Shown here one piece after another: positions 35,708 through 43,396 of a stretch of DNA of 64,000 nt (its first letter is position 1; each line of letters begins with the position of its first letter). The position numbers and the translations under genes were made by a program. The DNA comes from WTFV01 sp965203525. GTDB lineage: Bacteria > Acidobacteriota > Vicinamibacteria > Vicinamibacterales > UBA8438. The notes beneath the pieces were generated by a model, which was not told where the DNA came from, did no database searches, and saw nothing but the letters and a program-made list of their open reading frames with translations. Location: positions 1,860,001 to 1,924,000 of the forward strand of contig OZ241898.1 of NCBI GenBank assembly GCA_965203525.1, written 5' to 3'.

Positions 35708-35934
35708 TCCTGGACGTCCATCAGGTCGCTGATTTCCGCCAGCAGCTCGTCGGCTTGCCCGGCGTAGGCGTTCCTGAGCCGTTCGTCGATCTCCCGTCGT
35801 TGTCTGGCGCGCAGGTACATCTCGATCGCGGAGCGGATGAAGAACGACCGCCCCCGTTGGCGGGCCTCGGGATCCGCGTCGATACGGCGCAGAAGCTCCG
35901 CATCCATCGAGATCCGGACCGGGCGGGCCGACAT
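35692..35934 (-). CDS. Ribbon-helix-helix antitoxin of a MazEF-like pair
   Basis: An 80-residue protein that begins MSARPVRISMDAELLRRIDADPEA, an Arc/CopG-type ribbon-helix-helix start, followed by GRSFFIRSAIEMYLRARQRREID and a flexible acidic tail (ELLAEISDLMDVQEWPSE) typical of the toxin-neutralising part. The downstream toxin gene is truncated, so the antitoxin may survive only as a regulator. Confidence 0.78.
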   Translation of the reverse strand: MSARPVRISMDAELLRRIDADPEARQRGRSFFIRSAIEMYLRARQRREIDERLRNAYAGQADELLAEISDLMDVQEWPSE

Positions 35935-36091
35935 GCCTGGAATCTACCACATGGGGGGACCGCGGCCGGGACCGCGACGGCGGCAACGACCGCGGCGCCA
36001 CGCCTCGGCGCGGGCGGCGTCGAACGCTGACCCGGCCGATCCACTCGGTGATCGCCCCGCACGCGGGTACGGGTGGTAGAGTGTGCGGAAC

Positions 36092-36640
36092 ATGACCGTG
36101 ACGGCGAAGACGTGGACGGTCGCCGACTACCACCGGATTGTCGACGCCGGGATTCTGGACGGCCACCCGGTGGAGCTGTTGGATGGAGAAATCGTAGTCA
36201 CGTCTCCCGAAGGCGCGCCGCACGCATCCGCCAGCGTGCGGGCCGGGGAGTATCTGATGCGACTTCTGGAAGACCGTGCCCAGGTGCGCCCCGCGAAGCC
36301 GATCACGCTGGAGGCGGTCCGCTCGGAACCGGAGCCGGACCTGGCGATCGTCAGACGGTCGCCGCGGGAATACAGCGACCACCACCCCTATCCGGAGGAC
36401 GTCTTCTGGCTCGTCGAGTACGCGAACACCAGCTTGAGCAAGGATCTCGACGACAAGAAGCAGCTATACGCACGGGCCGGCGTCCCGGAGTACTGGGTGG
36501 TGGACTTGCGGCGCATGAGGGTGCTGGCGTTCCGCGATCCGGCGGCGGGAACGTATGCGGACGAGCGGACGCTCGACCGGGGCGAGATTCGTCCGCTGGC
36601 GTTCCCGGACGTCGCCGTGTCCGTCAGCCGGCTGCTGTGA
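36092..36640 (+). CDS. Uma2-family endonuclease-like protein, copy 2
   Basis: A 182-residue protein of ordinary Uma2 length. ATG 36092 (MTVTAKTWTVADYHRIVDAGILDGHPVELLDGEIV) is preferred over a GTG three codons earlier. The core has PEPDLAIVRRSPREY, VFWLVEYANTSLSKDLDDKKQLYARAGVPEYWVVDL, with the Glu, Asp and YxxxGVPEYWVVD signature. The C-terminus PLAFPDVAVSVSRLL is the usual ending. Its last codons and stop are duplicated 68 bp downstream. Confidence 0.88.
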   Translation: MTVTAKTWTVADYHRIVDAGILDGHPVELLDGEIVVTSPEGAPHASASVRAGEYLMRLLEDRAQVRPAKPITLEAVRSEPEPDLAIVRRSPREYSDHHPYPEDVFWLVEYANTSLSKDLDDKKQLYARAGVPEYWVVDLRRMRVLAFRDPAAGTYADERTLDRGEIRPLAFPDVAVSVSRLL

Positions 36641-36719
36641 CGTTGCGGCCTCGTCGTCTCCGGCACACCCGACGCCGAGCACTTGTGTCCGTCAGCCGGC
36701 TGCTGTGACGTCGTTGCGG
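36617..36719 (+). repeat. Duplicated stop-codon region, 68-bp spacing
   Basis: GTGTCCGTCAGCCGGCTGCT followed by GTGACG, the end of the Uma2 gene with its TGA, recurs at 36685. TTGCGGCC follows in both. The gap 36641-36900 holds this copy and no gene that I can support. Confidence 0.9.
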
Positions 36720-36900
36720 CCCGCGCGCGGCGCTCGAAGTCAGGCTGCGCGCACCGCGTGAAGTCGTTCGACTCACCGGTCGTCAGACCGCGGAGCTTCC
36801 GATTCGTCAGCCCTCCTGACCGTCTCCGATCCCCGGGCGGACTCGGCCTGGCCTCCCGCGGCGCGGGAGAACCGGACGCGCATCGGTTACCATTGGCGCG

Positions 36901-37992
36901 ATGCCCCGCTTCGGCTGGATCCTCCTGATCGGCGCGGTCCTCTGCGCCGCCGCTCCGGCGCGCGTGGCGGCGCACCCGGCCCCGTTCAGCTTCGTCGACC
37001 TGCGGCTTGGGGGCGGGACGCTGGACGTGACGGTGGTGGCGCACGTCTGGGACGTGGCCCACGAGTTCGGCATCGACGATCCGGCGCTGGTGCTGAACCC
37101 GGACATCCTGCGGCCGCGGGGCGATCGGCTCGGGGCGCTGATCGGCGAGCGCCTGCGGTTGACGGTCGACGGACGCCGCCTCGCGCTCGACGGCTGGTCC
37201 GAGCCGGAGATCCTGCCGGAGCGGCAGTCGGTGCGCCTGCGGGCGCAACGCCCCCTCGAGGACGGGATCGGCGCGGTCACGGTGTCGGCCGAGCTGTTCC
37301 CCTACGACCCGAACCACCAGACGTTCCTGAACGTCTACGAGGACGCCGAACTGACGACGCAGGCCATCCTCGGCGGCGGGGACGCGCGGTACGAGTACTT
37401 CCTCGGCACCCGGCAGGGCGTCTGGGCGGTGCTCCGGAAGTTCGTGCCGTCGGGCGTGCACCACATCCTGATCGGCCCGGACCACCTGCTGTTCCTCATC
37501 GGCCTGCTGCTGCTCGGGGGGAACGTCCGGCAACTGCTGCTCGTCGTCACCGCGTTCACCGTCGCGCACAGCATCACGCTGTCGCTGGCGGTGCTGAACG
37601 TGGTGACGCCGCCGGCGCGGCTGGTCGAGCCGATCATCGCGCTGAGCATCGTCTACGTCGGGCTCGACAACCTGCTGGCGCGCGGCGGGCGGGACGTGCG
37701 GGTCTGGATCGCGCTGGTGTTCGGGCTGATCCACGGCTTCGGATTCGCGAGCGTGCTGCGGGAGATGGGGCTGCCGAGCGGGGCGCTCGGCTGGTCGCTG
37801 TTTTCGTTCAACCTCGGCGTCGAGCTCGGGCAGCTCGCCGTCGTCCTGGTCGTCGCGGCCGTCCTGTTGCGCATCCGGACGTACAGCGCGGCGGCCGGCG
37901 AGAGAATCGCCGTCGGGGGCTCGATCGCGGTGATCGCGGCGGGCGCGTTCTGGTTCGTGGAACGGGTGTTTCTGTCGGGAGGCATGGCATGA
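36901..37992 (+). CDS. HupE/UreJ-family membrane protein
   Basis: A 363-residue protein. A signal peptide (ILLIGAVLCAAAPARVAA) starts right at His-Pro of AHPAPFSFVDLRL, leading to an extracytoplasmic domain of about 160 residues. The C-terminal half has six or so TM segments with the HupE/UreJ motifs GVHHILIGPDHLLFL, FTVAHSITLSLA and GLIHGFGFASVL, whose conserved His and Asp suggest metal (nickel/cobalt-type) binding. It overlaps the MBL gene start by 4 bp (ATGA), so the two are coupled. Confidence 0.85.
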   Translation: MPRFGWILLIGAVLCAAAPARVAAHPAPFSFVDLRLGGGTLDVTVVAHVWDVAHEFGIDDPALVLNPDILRPRGDRLGALIGERLRLTVDGRRLALDGWSEPEILPERQSVRLRAQRPLEDGIGAVTVSAELFPYDPNHQTFLNVYEDAELTTQAILGGGDARYEYFLGTRQGVWAVLRKFVPSGVHHILIGPDHLLFLIGLLLLGGNVRQLLLVVTAFTVAHSITLSLAVLNVVTPPARLVEPIIALSIVYVGLDNLLARGGRDVRVWIALVFGLIHGFGFASVLREMGLPSGALGWSLFSFNLGVELGQLAVVLVVAAVLLRIRTYSAAAGERIAVGGSIAVIAAGAFWFVERVFLSGGMA

Positions 37993-38939
37993 GCGACGCG
38001 GGACGGGTGAGCGGGAAGCGCGGTTTGAAGCGGGTGGTCGTGCTCGGCGCGGTGGCGGTCGCCGGCGCGGCGTCGCTCGCGGTGACGCAGGCGGAGCAGG
38101 GCGGGCAGGTGGTCGAGGTCGAGCGGATCAAGGAAAACCTCTACGTGCTGCGCGGCGGCGGCGGCAACTCGGCGGCGTTCGTGACCAGCGACGGCGTGGT
38201 GCTCGTCGACACCAAGGTCGCCGGCTGGGGGCAGCCGCTGATCGACCGCATCGCGGAGCTGACGCCCAATCCGGTGACGACCATCATCAACACCCACGCC
38301 CACTTCGACCACGTGAGCGGCAACGTCGAATTCCCGGCGTCGGTCGAGGTGGTCGCGCACGCCGCCGCCCGGCGGCTGATGGAGGAATGGAATCCGGTCA
38401 CCGGATTTCCCGGCGACTTCCCGAACGTCTTCGACGCCAGCGGCGGCCAGGGCCTGCCGACCCGGACCTACGACGACCGCCTGACGCTGGGCAGCGGCGA
38501 CGACCAGGTCGATCTCCACTACTTCGGCCGGGGCCACACCGGCGGCGACACCTGGGTGGTGTTCCCGTCGCTGGGGGTCATGCACGCCGGCGACATGTTC
38601 CCCGGCAGGCAGGTGCCGATCATGGACGCCAGCAACGGCGGCAGCGGCCTCGACTACGCGCAGACCCTGCGCAACGCCTACGAGACGGTCACCGACGTCG
38701 AGCTGATCATCACCGGCCACAGCACCCAGATGACCCCGCGCGACCTCGCGCAGATGGCCGATTTCGTCGATGCGTTCGTCGGCGACGTGCGCGCGGCCCG
38801 CGAGGCCGGGCAGTCGGCGGCCGAGGTGGCCGCGAGCTGGGAGGTGCCCGCGCAGTTCGAAGGCTTCGGCAAGCCGGGCCCCGAGCGGCTGGCGGCCTAC
38901 GTGCAGGTGATCTTCGACGAGCTGGAACAAGCGCCATGA
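37989..38939 (+). CDS. Secreted MBL-fold metallo-hydrolase, paralogue 3
   Basis: A 316-residue MBL-fold protein translationally coupled to the HupE gene. After a basic start (MSDAGRVSGKRGLKR) a signal segment (VVVLGAVAVAGAASLAVTQA) follows. Metal ligands: HAHFDH in TIINTHAHFDHVSGNVEFP, YFGRGHTGGDTWVVFP, the Asp in MHAGDMFPGRQVPIMD and IITGHSTQM. It is closest to the 14434 protein. Its stop overlaps the next start (ATGA), making a three-gene coupled unit. Confidence 0.87.
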   Translation: MSDAGRVSGKRGLKRVVVLGAVAVAGAASLAVTQAEQGGQVVEVERIKENLYVLRGGGGNSAAFVTSDGVVLVDTKVAGWGQPLIDRIAELTPNPVTTIINTHAHFDHVSGNVEFPASVEVVAHAAARRLMEEWNPVTGFPGDFPNVFDASGGQGLPTRTYDDRLTLGSGDDQVDLHYFGRGHTGGDTWVVFPSLGVMHAGDMFPGRQVPIMDASNGGSGLDYAQTLRNAYETVTDVELIITGHSTQMTPRDLAQMADFVDAFVGDVRAAREAGQSAAEVAASWEVPAQFEGFGKPGPERLAAYVQVIFDELEQAP

Positions 38940-39469
38940 GGTCAGGGCGCCGCGGCGGACGGCTCGGCGTGGCGGACGGCCCGGAGACACGCGACCCGCG
39001 CCGGCCGGCCGGGTCCCGGCACGGTCGCGGCCCGCACCGCCGGGCCGGAAGCGTTCCGGCGATCCGCGGGCTGATCGGAGCGGTGGTGGCGGCGGTGGCG
39101 GCGGCCGGTTGCGCCGCCGCCGTCGAACCGGGCGCCGAGAGCCTGAAGGCGTCGTTCGCGGCGCAGATCGAGGGAGTTGCGTCGGTCAGCGCCGTCGAGA
39201 GGACGGGCGACACGCTGTCGTTCACCGAGACGCGGGCGGACGGCTCCGAGGTGCGGTGGCGGGTCGCCGTCGATTCGGCCACGATCGCGCCGCCGGCCGT
39301 CGACGGAGCGCCGGTCCAGGGACGCGTCGTCTCGTCGTGGCGCGCCGACGGCGAGTTGATCGAGCCGCTGGGATCGATGTCGCGTCTTCCCGACGCGTTC
39401 CTCGAGGCGGGCATCGCGCAGGACTGCTGGGCGCTGTGGGACGCCGAAACCGGCCGCTGGGGCTGGTGA
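38936..39469 (+). CDS. Lipoprotein-like hypothetical protein
   Basis: A 177-residue protein whose ATG overlaps the MBL stop. A long basic N-terminus (about 45 residues) is followed by a hydrophobic segment with a lipobox-like Cys (IGAVVAAVAAAGC). The mature part (SLKASFAAQIEGVASVSAVERTGDTLSF, VRWRVAVDSATIAPP) looks like a small beta-rich domain and was not recognised. The start may be internal, because the leader is unusually long for a signal peptide. Confidence 0.55.
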   Translation: MRSGRRGGRLGVADGPETRDPRRPAGSRHGRGPHRRAGSVPAIRGLIGAVVAAVAAAGCAAAVEPGAESLKASFAAQIEGVASVSAVERTGDTLSFTETRADGSEVRWRVAVDSATIAPPAVDGAPVQGRVVSSWRADGELIEPLGSMSRLPDAFLEAGIAQDCWALWDAETGRWGW

Positions 39470-39483
39470 CCGCCGGCGAGGAG

Positions 39484-39715
39484 GCGTCCGCGGCGCGGCG
39501 GCCGTGACGCCGCCGATCACGAACAGGGTCGTCCCCGTGGACACCAGGGCGAAGCGAAGAGGACTCGGATGGACGCACGTTCACCCCATTCGTCCCCGTG
39601 GATACCAGGGGCGAAGCGGCGTCCGCGGCGCGGCGGCCGTGACGCCGCCGATCACGAACAGGGTCGTCCCCGTGGACACCAGGGCGAAGCGGCGTCCGCG
39701 GCGCGCCGGCCGTGA
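39484..39715 (+). repeat. Complex direct repeat (61, 74 and 135 bp)
   Basis: CGTCCCCGTGGACACCAGGG followed by CGAAGCG occurs at 39530, 39591 (variant) and 39665. A longer unit beginning GCGTCCGCGGCGCGGCGGCC occurs at 39484 and 39619. The whole gap 39470-39729 is made of these copies. Confidence 0.9.
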
Positions 39716-39729
39716 CGCGGGAAGAACCG

Positions 39730-40530
39730 ATGACGAAGACGCCCGCCGCGTCCGGTGCCGCGGCGGTGGCCGTCCCGGACGAACCGCCGGGCCGGCCGCC
39801 GGCGGGAACGGCGCAGGAGATCCCGGTTCCACCGGCGAACCCGGATGCGCCGGTGCGCGTGGACGTGGCGCTGCCGCGGGATCTGTTCGACCGCCTGACC
39901 GCTCGCGACGACGCTCCGCGCTGCCGCTACGACGCGGCGACCGGGCGCGCCGAGTTCGTGGCGGAGCCGACGCTGTCGCACGAGTCGCGCGCCGCGGCGG
40001 TGGGAGAGTTTTTCGTGCTGGTCGCACTCGCGCTCGAGGACGCCGGGTCGCCGATCGGGTTGCAGCTCGCGCGCGCGACCCGTCTGCTGAGCGCGGACGG
40101 CGCGTTCGAGCCGGACGAAGGGTTGTTCCTCGGCGCCGGCAAGATGGAAGCGGCGGAGCGTATCGACGGCTGGCTCGACGTTCGCAAGGGGCATCCGGTT
40201 CCCGACTTGGTGGTGGAGATCGACCGGAGCACGGATTCGAGCGGCAAGCTCGCCCCGTACTTCCGCATGGGCGTGCGCGAAGCCTGGACCTGGAGCCGGC
40301 GCAGCGGCGCGGCCATCTGGACCGCGGACGCGGAGACGTCCGAGGGGTTCGTCCGCGCGAACGCCAGCGTGGTGCTGCCCGGCGTGACGCGCACTGCGCT
40401 GGCGCGATTGCTCGCAACCCGTTCCGGCGCGGATCGCCGGTATCACCTGCGCAACTTGGCGCGCGTGGTCGCACGGAAGATGGCGGAGCGCGGCGACGAG
40501 GGCGCGGCGACCGCCGGACGCCGAACCTGA
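39730..40530 (+). CDS. Uma2-family endonuclease-like protein, copy 3
   Basis: A 266-residue protein from ATG 39730, behind GGGAAGAA. A Pro/Ala-rich leader precedes the Uma2 core: VDVALPRDLFDRLTARDDAPRCRYD, FEPDEGLFLG and HPVPDLVVEIDRSTDSSGKLAPYFRMGVREAWTWSR, with the Asp, Glu-x-Asp and YxxxGVREAW signature. The C-terminal helix ALARLLATRSGADRRYHLRNLARVVARKM is unlike the other two copies. Nuclease activity is inferred from the fold. Confidence 0.78.
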   Translation: MTKTPAASGAAAVAVPDEPPGRPPAGTAQEIPVPPANPDAPVRVDVALPRDLFDRLTARDDAPRCRYDAATGRAEFVAEPTLSHESRAAAVGEFFVLVALALEDAGSPIGLQLARATRLLSADGAFEPDEGLFLGAGKMEAAERIDGWLDVRKGHPVPDLVVEIDRSTDSSGKLAPYFRMGVREAWTWSRRSGAAIWTADAETSEGFVRANASVVLPGVTRTALARLLATRSGADRRYHLRNLARVVARKMAERGDEGAATAGRRT

Positions 40531-40549
40531 CTGGAGACGGAGGCCGACG

Positions 40550-41569
40550 ATGAAACTGGCGCGGACGCTCGGACGGTGGGCATGCATGGCGGCGGCAGCG
40601 GCGGCGCTGGCGGTCGTCGCCGGCGCGGGCGGGGCGACCGCCCGGGCCGGGACGGGGGAGGCGGCGGCGCAGCCGGCGGGCCGCCCGGTCGCGGTGGAGG
40701 CGACCATCGCGTTCACCGAAGGGCCGACGGTGGACGAGGCGGGCGCGGTCTACTTCACCGACCTGCGCGGCGTCGGGCGCATCCTGAAGATGGACCCGGA
40801 CGGGACCGTCACCACGTACCGCGAGCCGAGCTACCGCGCCAACGGCCTCATCTTCGACGGCGAATGGCGCCTTCTGGCGTGCGAGGGCGGCGACGGCGGC
40901 GACGTGCTGCCGCGCATCACGCGGACGAACGTCGAAACCGGCGCGATCGAGGTGCTGGCCGACGGCTTCGAGGGCAGGCGGCTGCACCAGCCGAACGATC
41001 TGACCATCGACGGGCAGGGGCGCATCTACTTCACCGACCGGCCCGGGCCGGTCGTGACGCCCGAGCAGACCGGGGTGCACGGTGTGTATCGCATCGACCC
41101 CGACGGGTCCATCGCCCGCATCCTGACCGAGCCGGAGATCGAACGGCCGAACGGGATCGTGATCGCGCCCGACGACGCCACGCTCTACCTGATCGAGACC
41201 GCCCAGCAGGAGGGGGGCGCGCGGATGATCCGCGCCTACGACCTCGCCGCCGACGGCACGGCGAGCAACATGCGGGTCTTCCACGACTTCTATCCCGGAC
41301 GGAGCGGGGACGGGATGACGGTCGACAGCGAGGGCAACCTCTACGTGGCGGCGGGGCTCAACCGCCTGCGCGGCACCAGCGAGACGCTCGACACGGTGGC
41401 CGGCGTGCACGTCTTCTCACCGGCCGGGGAGCTGCTCGAGCACATCCCGATCCCGGAGGACACGATCACCAACGTCGCCTTCGGCGGCGACGACCTGCGC
41501 ACGCTGTACGTCACGGCGGGGAAGACGCTGTTCAGCGTCCGGACCGACGTCACCGGCACGCGGCGGTAG
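40550..41569 (+). CDS. SMP-30/gluconolactonase-family secreted protein
   Basis: A 339-residue protein with a signal peptide (AAAAAALAVVAGAGGATARAG). Family motifs run in order: FTEGPTVDEAGAVYFTDL (the metal-binding EGP Glu), YRANGLIFDGEWRLLACEG, LHQPNDLTIDGQGRIYFTD (Asn-Asp ligand), ERPNGIVIAPDDATLYL and GDGMTVDSEGNLYVAA (final Asp). This is a complete six-blade lactonase-type propeller, so hydrolysis of a sugar lactone is likely. It lies 19 bp after the Uma2 gene. Confidence 0.9.
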   Translation: MKLARTLGRWACMAAAAAALAVVAGAGGATARAGTGEAAAQPAGRPVAVEATIAFTEGPTVDEAGAVYFTDLRGVGRILKMDPDGTVTTYREPSYRANGLIFDGEWRLLACEGGDGGDVLPRITRTNVETGAIEVLADGFEGRRLHQPNDLTIDGQGRIYFTDRPGPVVTPEQTGVHGVYRIDPDGSIARILTEPEIERPNGIVIAPDDATLYLIETAQQEGGARMIRAYDLAADGTASNMRVFHDFYPGRSGDGMTVDSEGNLYVAAGLNRLRGTSETLDTVAGVHVFSPAGELLEHIPIPEDTITNVAFGGDDLRTLYVTAGKTLFSVRTDVTGTRR

Positions 41570-41618
41570 GGGGCGGCGGACACCGGACCCTGCCGCGGGC
41601 GCCGACCGCGGCGGAGCA

Positions 41619-41810
41619 GCGTCCGGCGTCGCCGGCGGCCGCTGCGGCCGGCGCCATGCGCTACGACGCCGGCGGAGGTCTGCACGTCGCCACCATGCGG
41701 GCGCAGGCGTTGCGCAACGGCATCGCGCCATGCGCTACGACGCCGGCGGAGGTCTGCACGTCTGCGTCCGGCGTCGCCGGCAGTCGGCACGGCCGGCGCC
41801 ATGCGGCCGC
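41619..41810 (+). repeat. Direct repeats with ATG (74- and 71-bp spacing)
   Basis: GCCATGCGCTACGACGCCGG followed by CGGAGGTCTGCACGTC occurs with its ATG at 41656 and 41730, and a shorter GGCGCCATGCG at 41801. GCGTCCGGCGTCGCCGGC occurs at 41619 and 41764. The gap 41570-41813 lies between convergent genes and is largely these copies. Confidence 0.85.
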
Positions 41811-41813
41811 GCG

Positions 41814-43010
41814 TCAACCGCGCCCGAAAGCGCTTTCGTCCGCGGGCGGATCCGTACGCTCCGCCCCGAAGTGCAGGCCCGCCAGAAAGTGCTGCGCCGG
41901 TTCGATGCGCAGGCCGTTCGGGAACGACTTGCTCTGCGCCAGTTCGCCGACGACCTGCACTCGGCGGACCGGTTCGGCGGCGAGGAATCGTCTGAAGTTC
42001 GCGCCGGGCGCGGCGTCCTTCCACTTGACTTCGATCAGGCGCCACGGCCGTCGGTCCCGCGTGATCAGGAAGTCGATCTCGTGGCCGTCCTTGTCCCGGA
42101 CGTAGTGCAGGCCGACGTCTTCGCCTTCGACGTCCCGGGCCCGGTGCAGCTCCTTGAGGATGGCGCACGCGACGAGGTTTTCCAGGCGCGCCCCGGACGG
42201 GCCCTGGACCATCGCGTTGTCGTAGAAGTAGTACTTCGGCTCCTTCAGCAGCGCGCGCGCGACGTTGCGGTGGTAGGGCGAGACGCGGAAGATCACGTAC
42301 AGGTCCTCCAGCAGCCCGAGCCAGTGCTGCACGGTGTTGCGGGTCTTCTGCAAGTCGCGCGCGAGGGAGTTGGCGGAAACCGGGCTGCCGACCCGGGAAC
42401 GCAGCAGCTCGATCAGCGTCTCGATGGACTGCACGTCCCGGACGGCGGACAGGGTGAGCAGATCCTCCTTCAGGATGGCGTCGACGTGGGTGCGCTTCCA
42501 GCGGTTGTACCAGGGCCGCGACCCGCGCAGGAACGGCTCCGGGAAGCCGCCGACGCGCAGCAGCCGGTCGAAGACCTCGTCCCGCGGAAGATCCGTGTGC
42601 CGCAGCGCTTCCTTCATGTCGATCGGATGCAGGCGGAAGTGGAAATAGCGGCCGGCGAGGGAATCCCCCGTCCGGCGGAAGGCGGCCGGCTTGGCGCTGC
42701 CGGTGACCAGCAGGGCCGGCGGCAGCCCCTCGACGTCGTACACCCCCTTCAGCCACGCCTTCCAGTTCTGCATCTTGTGCAGCTCGTCCAGCACGATCAG
42801 CGCCTTGCGGCGATCCCAGCTCTTTTCCCGGAGCAGCAGCCGATGCTCCGCGAGGTCGTGGTTGACGTACTGGTGATCGGGGTGCAGCATCCTGGAAAGC
42901 GTGGTCTTGCCGGATTGCCGCGGGCCGGACAGCAGGATGATTTTCCGCTCGAGGTCCGCCGTGATCGCCGCGCTCAGGTAGCGCTCCATGCGTGCCCGAC
43001 TATTTATCAT
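41814..43010 (-). CDS. DUF4143-type AAA ATPase, paralogue 2
   Basis: A 398-residue ATPase. The start may be ATG 43010 or ATG 42989 (MERYLSAAITADLERK), the second matching the usual family start. Walker A is SGPRQSGKTTLSR, Walker B ALIVLDELHKM, and LLVTGSAKPAAFRRTGDSLAGRYFHFRLHP follows. The DUF4143 part carries SVSANSLARDLQKTRNTVQHWLGLLEDLYVIFRVSPYHRNVARALLKEPKYYFYDNAM and the nuclease-like GHEIDFLITRDRRPWRLIEVKW. It is a distant relative of 15447-16643. A perfect palindrome sits directly upstream. Confidence 0.88.
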   Translation of the reverse strand: MINSRARMERYLSAAITADLERKIILLSGPRQSGKTTLSRMLHPDHQYVNHDLAEHRLLLREKSWDRRKALIVLDELHKMQNWKAWLKGVYDVEGLPPALLVTGSAKPAAFRRTGDSLAGRYFHFRLHPIDMKEALRHTDLPRDEVFDRLLRVGGFPEPFLRGSRPWYNRWKRTHVDAILKEDLLTLSAVRDVQSIETLIELLRSRVGSPVSANSLARDLQKTRNTVQHWLGLLEDLYVIFRVSPYHRNVARALLKEPKYYFYDNAMVQGPSGARLENLVACAILKELHRARDVEGEDVGLHYVRDKDGHEIDFLITRDRRPWRLIEVKWKDAAPGANFRRFLAAEPVRRVQVVGELAQSKSFPNGLRIEPAQHFLAGLHFGAERTDPPADESAFGRG

Positions 43011-43019
43011 TCAACTGCT

Positions 43020-43037
43020 GAAAAGTCGAGACTTTTC
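43020..43037. promoter_or_regulatory. 18-bp perfect palindrome upstream of DUF4143 ATPase
   Basis: GAAAAGTCGAGACTTTTC is perfectly self-complementary and lies 9 bp upstream of the ATG at 43010 in a short AT-rich stretch. It may be an operator; as RNA it would form an 8-bp stem with too small a loop, which favours a protein-binding site. Confidence 0.5.
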
Positions 43038-43095
43038 GTGAGTTCGGGAACAAAAAGCCGGGGCCGCGCGACAGGGGCGCGCGCCCCGCGGCCGG

Positions 43096-43258
43096 TTAAC
43101 AGCCCGTGGCGAAACCCCGCGTCGCACCGAGACGGGCGGGGCGCCCGGCTGACAAGGCGTGAGGAGGGAGCATATCGGCCTATGCGACCGACGAACGACG
43201 CAGTCAGCCGGGATGCAGCGCCGTCGAATGCAGCGGGGATTTCGCCACGGGCTGTTAA
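43096..43258. mobile_element. MITE-like element flanked by TTAA
   Basis: A 155-bp segment (43100-43254) has terminal inverted repeats of about 21 bp: CAGCCCGTGGCGAAACCCCG at the left and, reverse-complemented, CAGCCCGTGGCGAAATCCCC at the right, flanked on both sides by TTAA (43096-43099, 43255-43258). It encodes no protein. The sequence beyond each TTAA matches the end of the lipoprotein gene near 45355, where GGAA stands in place of TTAA. This fits insertion at a TTAA target. I do not recognise the family. The 386-bp gap 43011-43396 also holds the palindrome at 43020 and the copy at 43259. Confidence 0.65.
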
Positions 43259-43345
43259 GGCGCGGGCGGACACGTGCCGGCCATGCGGTTCCAGCGGACC
43301 GCGGGCCGGCGGGCTCGTCGCGATGCGGTACCCGCACGATCCTGC
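43259..43345 (+). repeat. Dispersed copy of the 3' end of the gene at 44996
   Basis: GGCGCGGGCGGACACGTGCC and the next 65 bp match 45362-45447 with about eight differences, including an added base. In the lipoprotein gene this stretch encodes AGGHVPARRFQWTAAGGLVAMQYPR and the stop. Here it is out of context, upstream of a different gene. Confidence 0.82.
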
Positions 43346-43396
43346 CGGCGCCGCCGCCCGGACTGGAACGTGAAGGCAGAAGGAGCCGAAAGAGCG

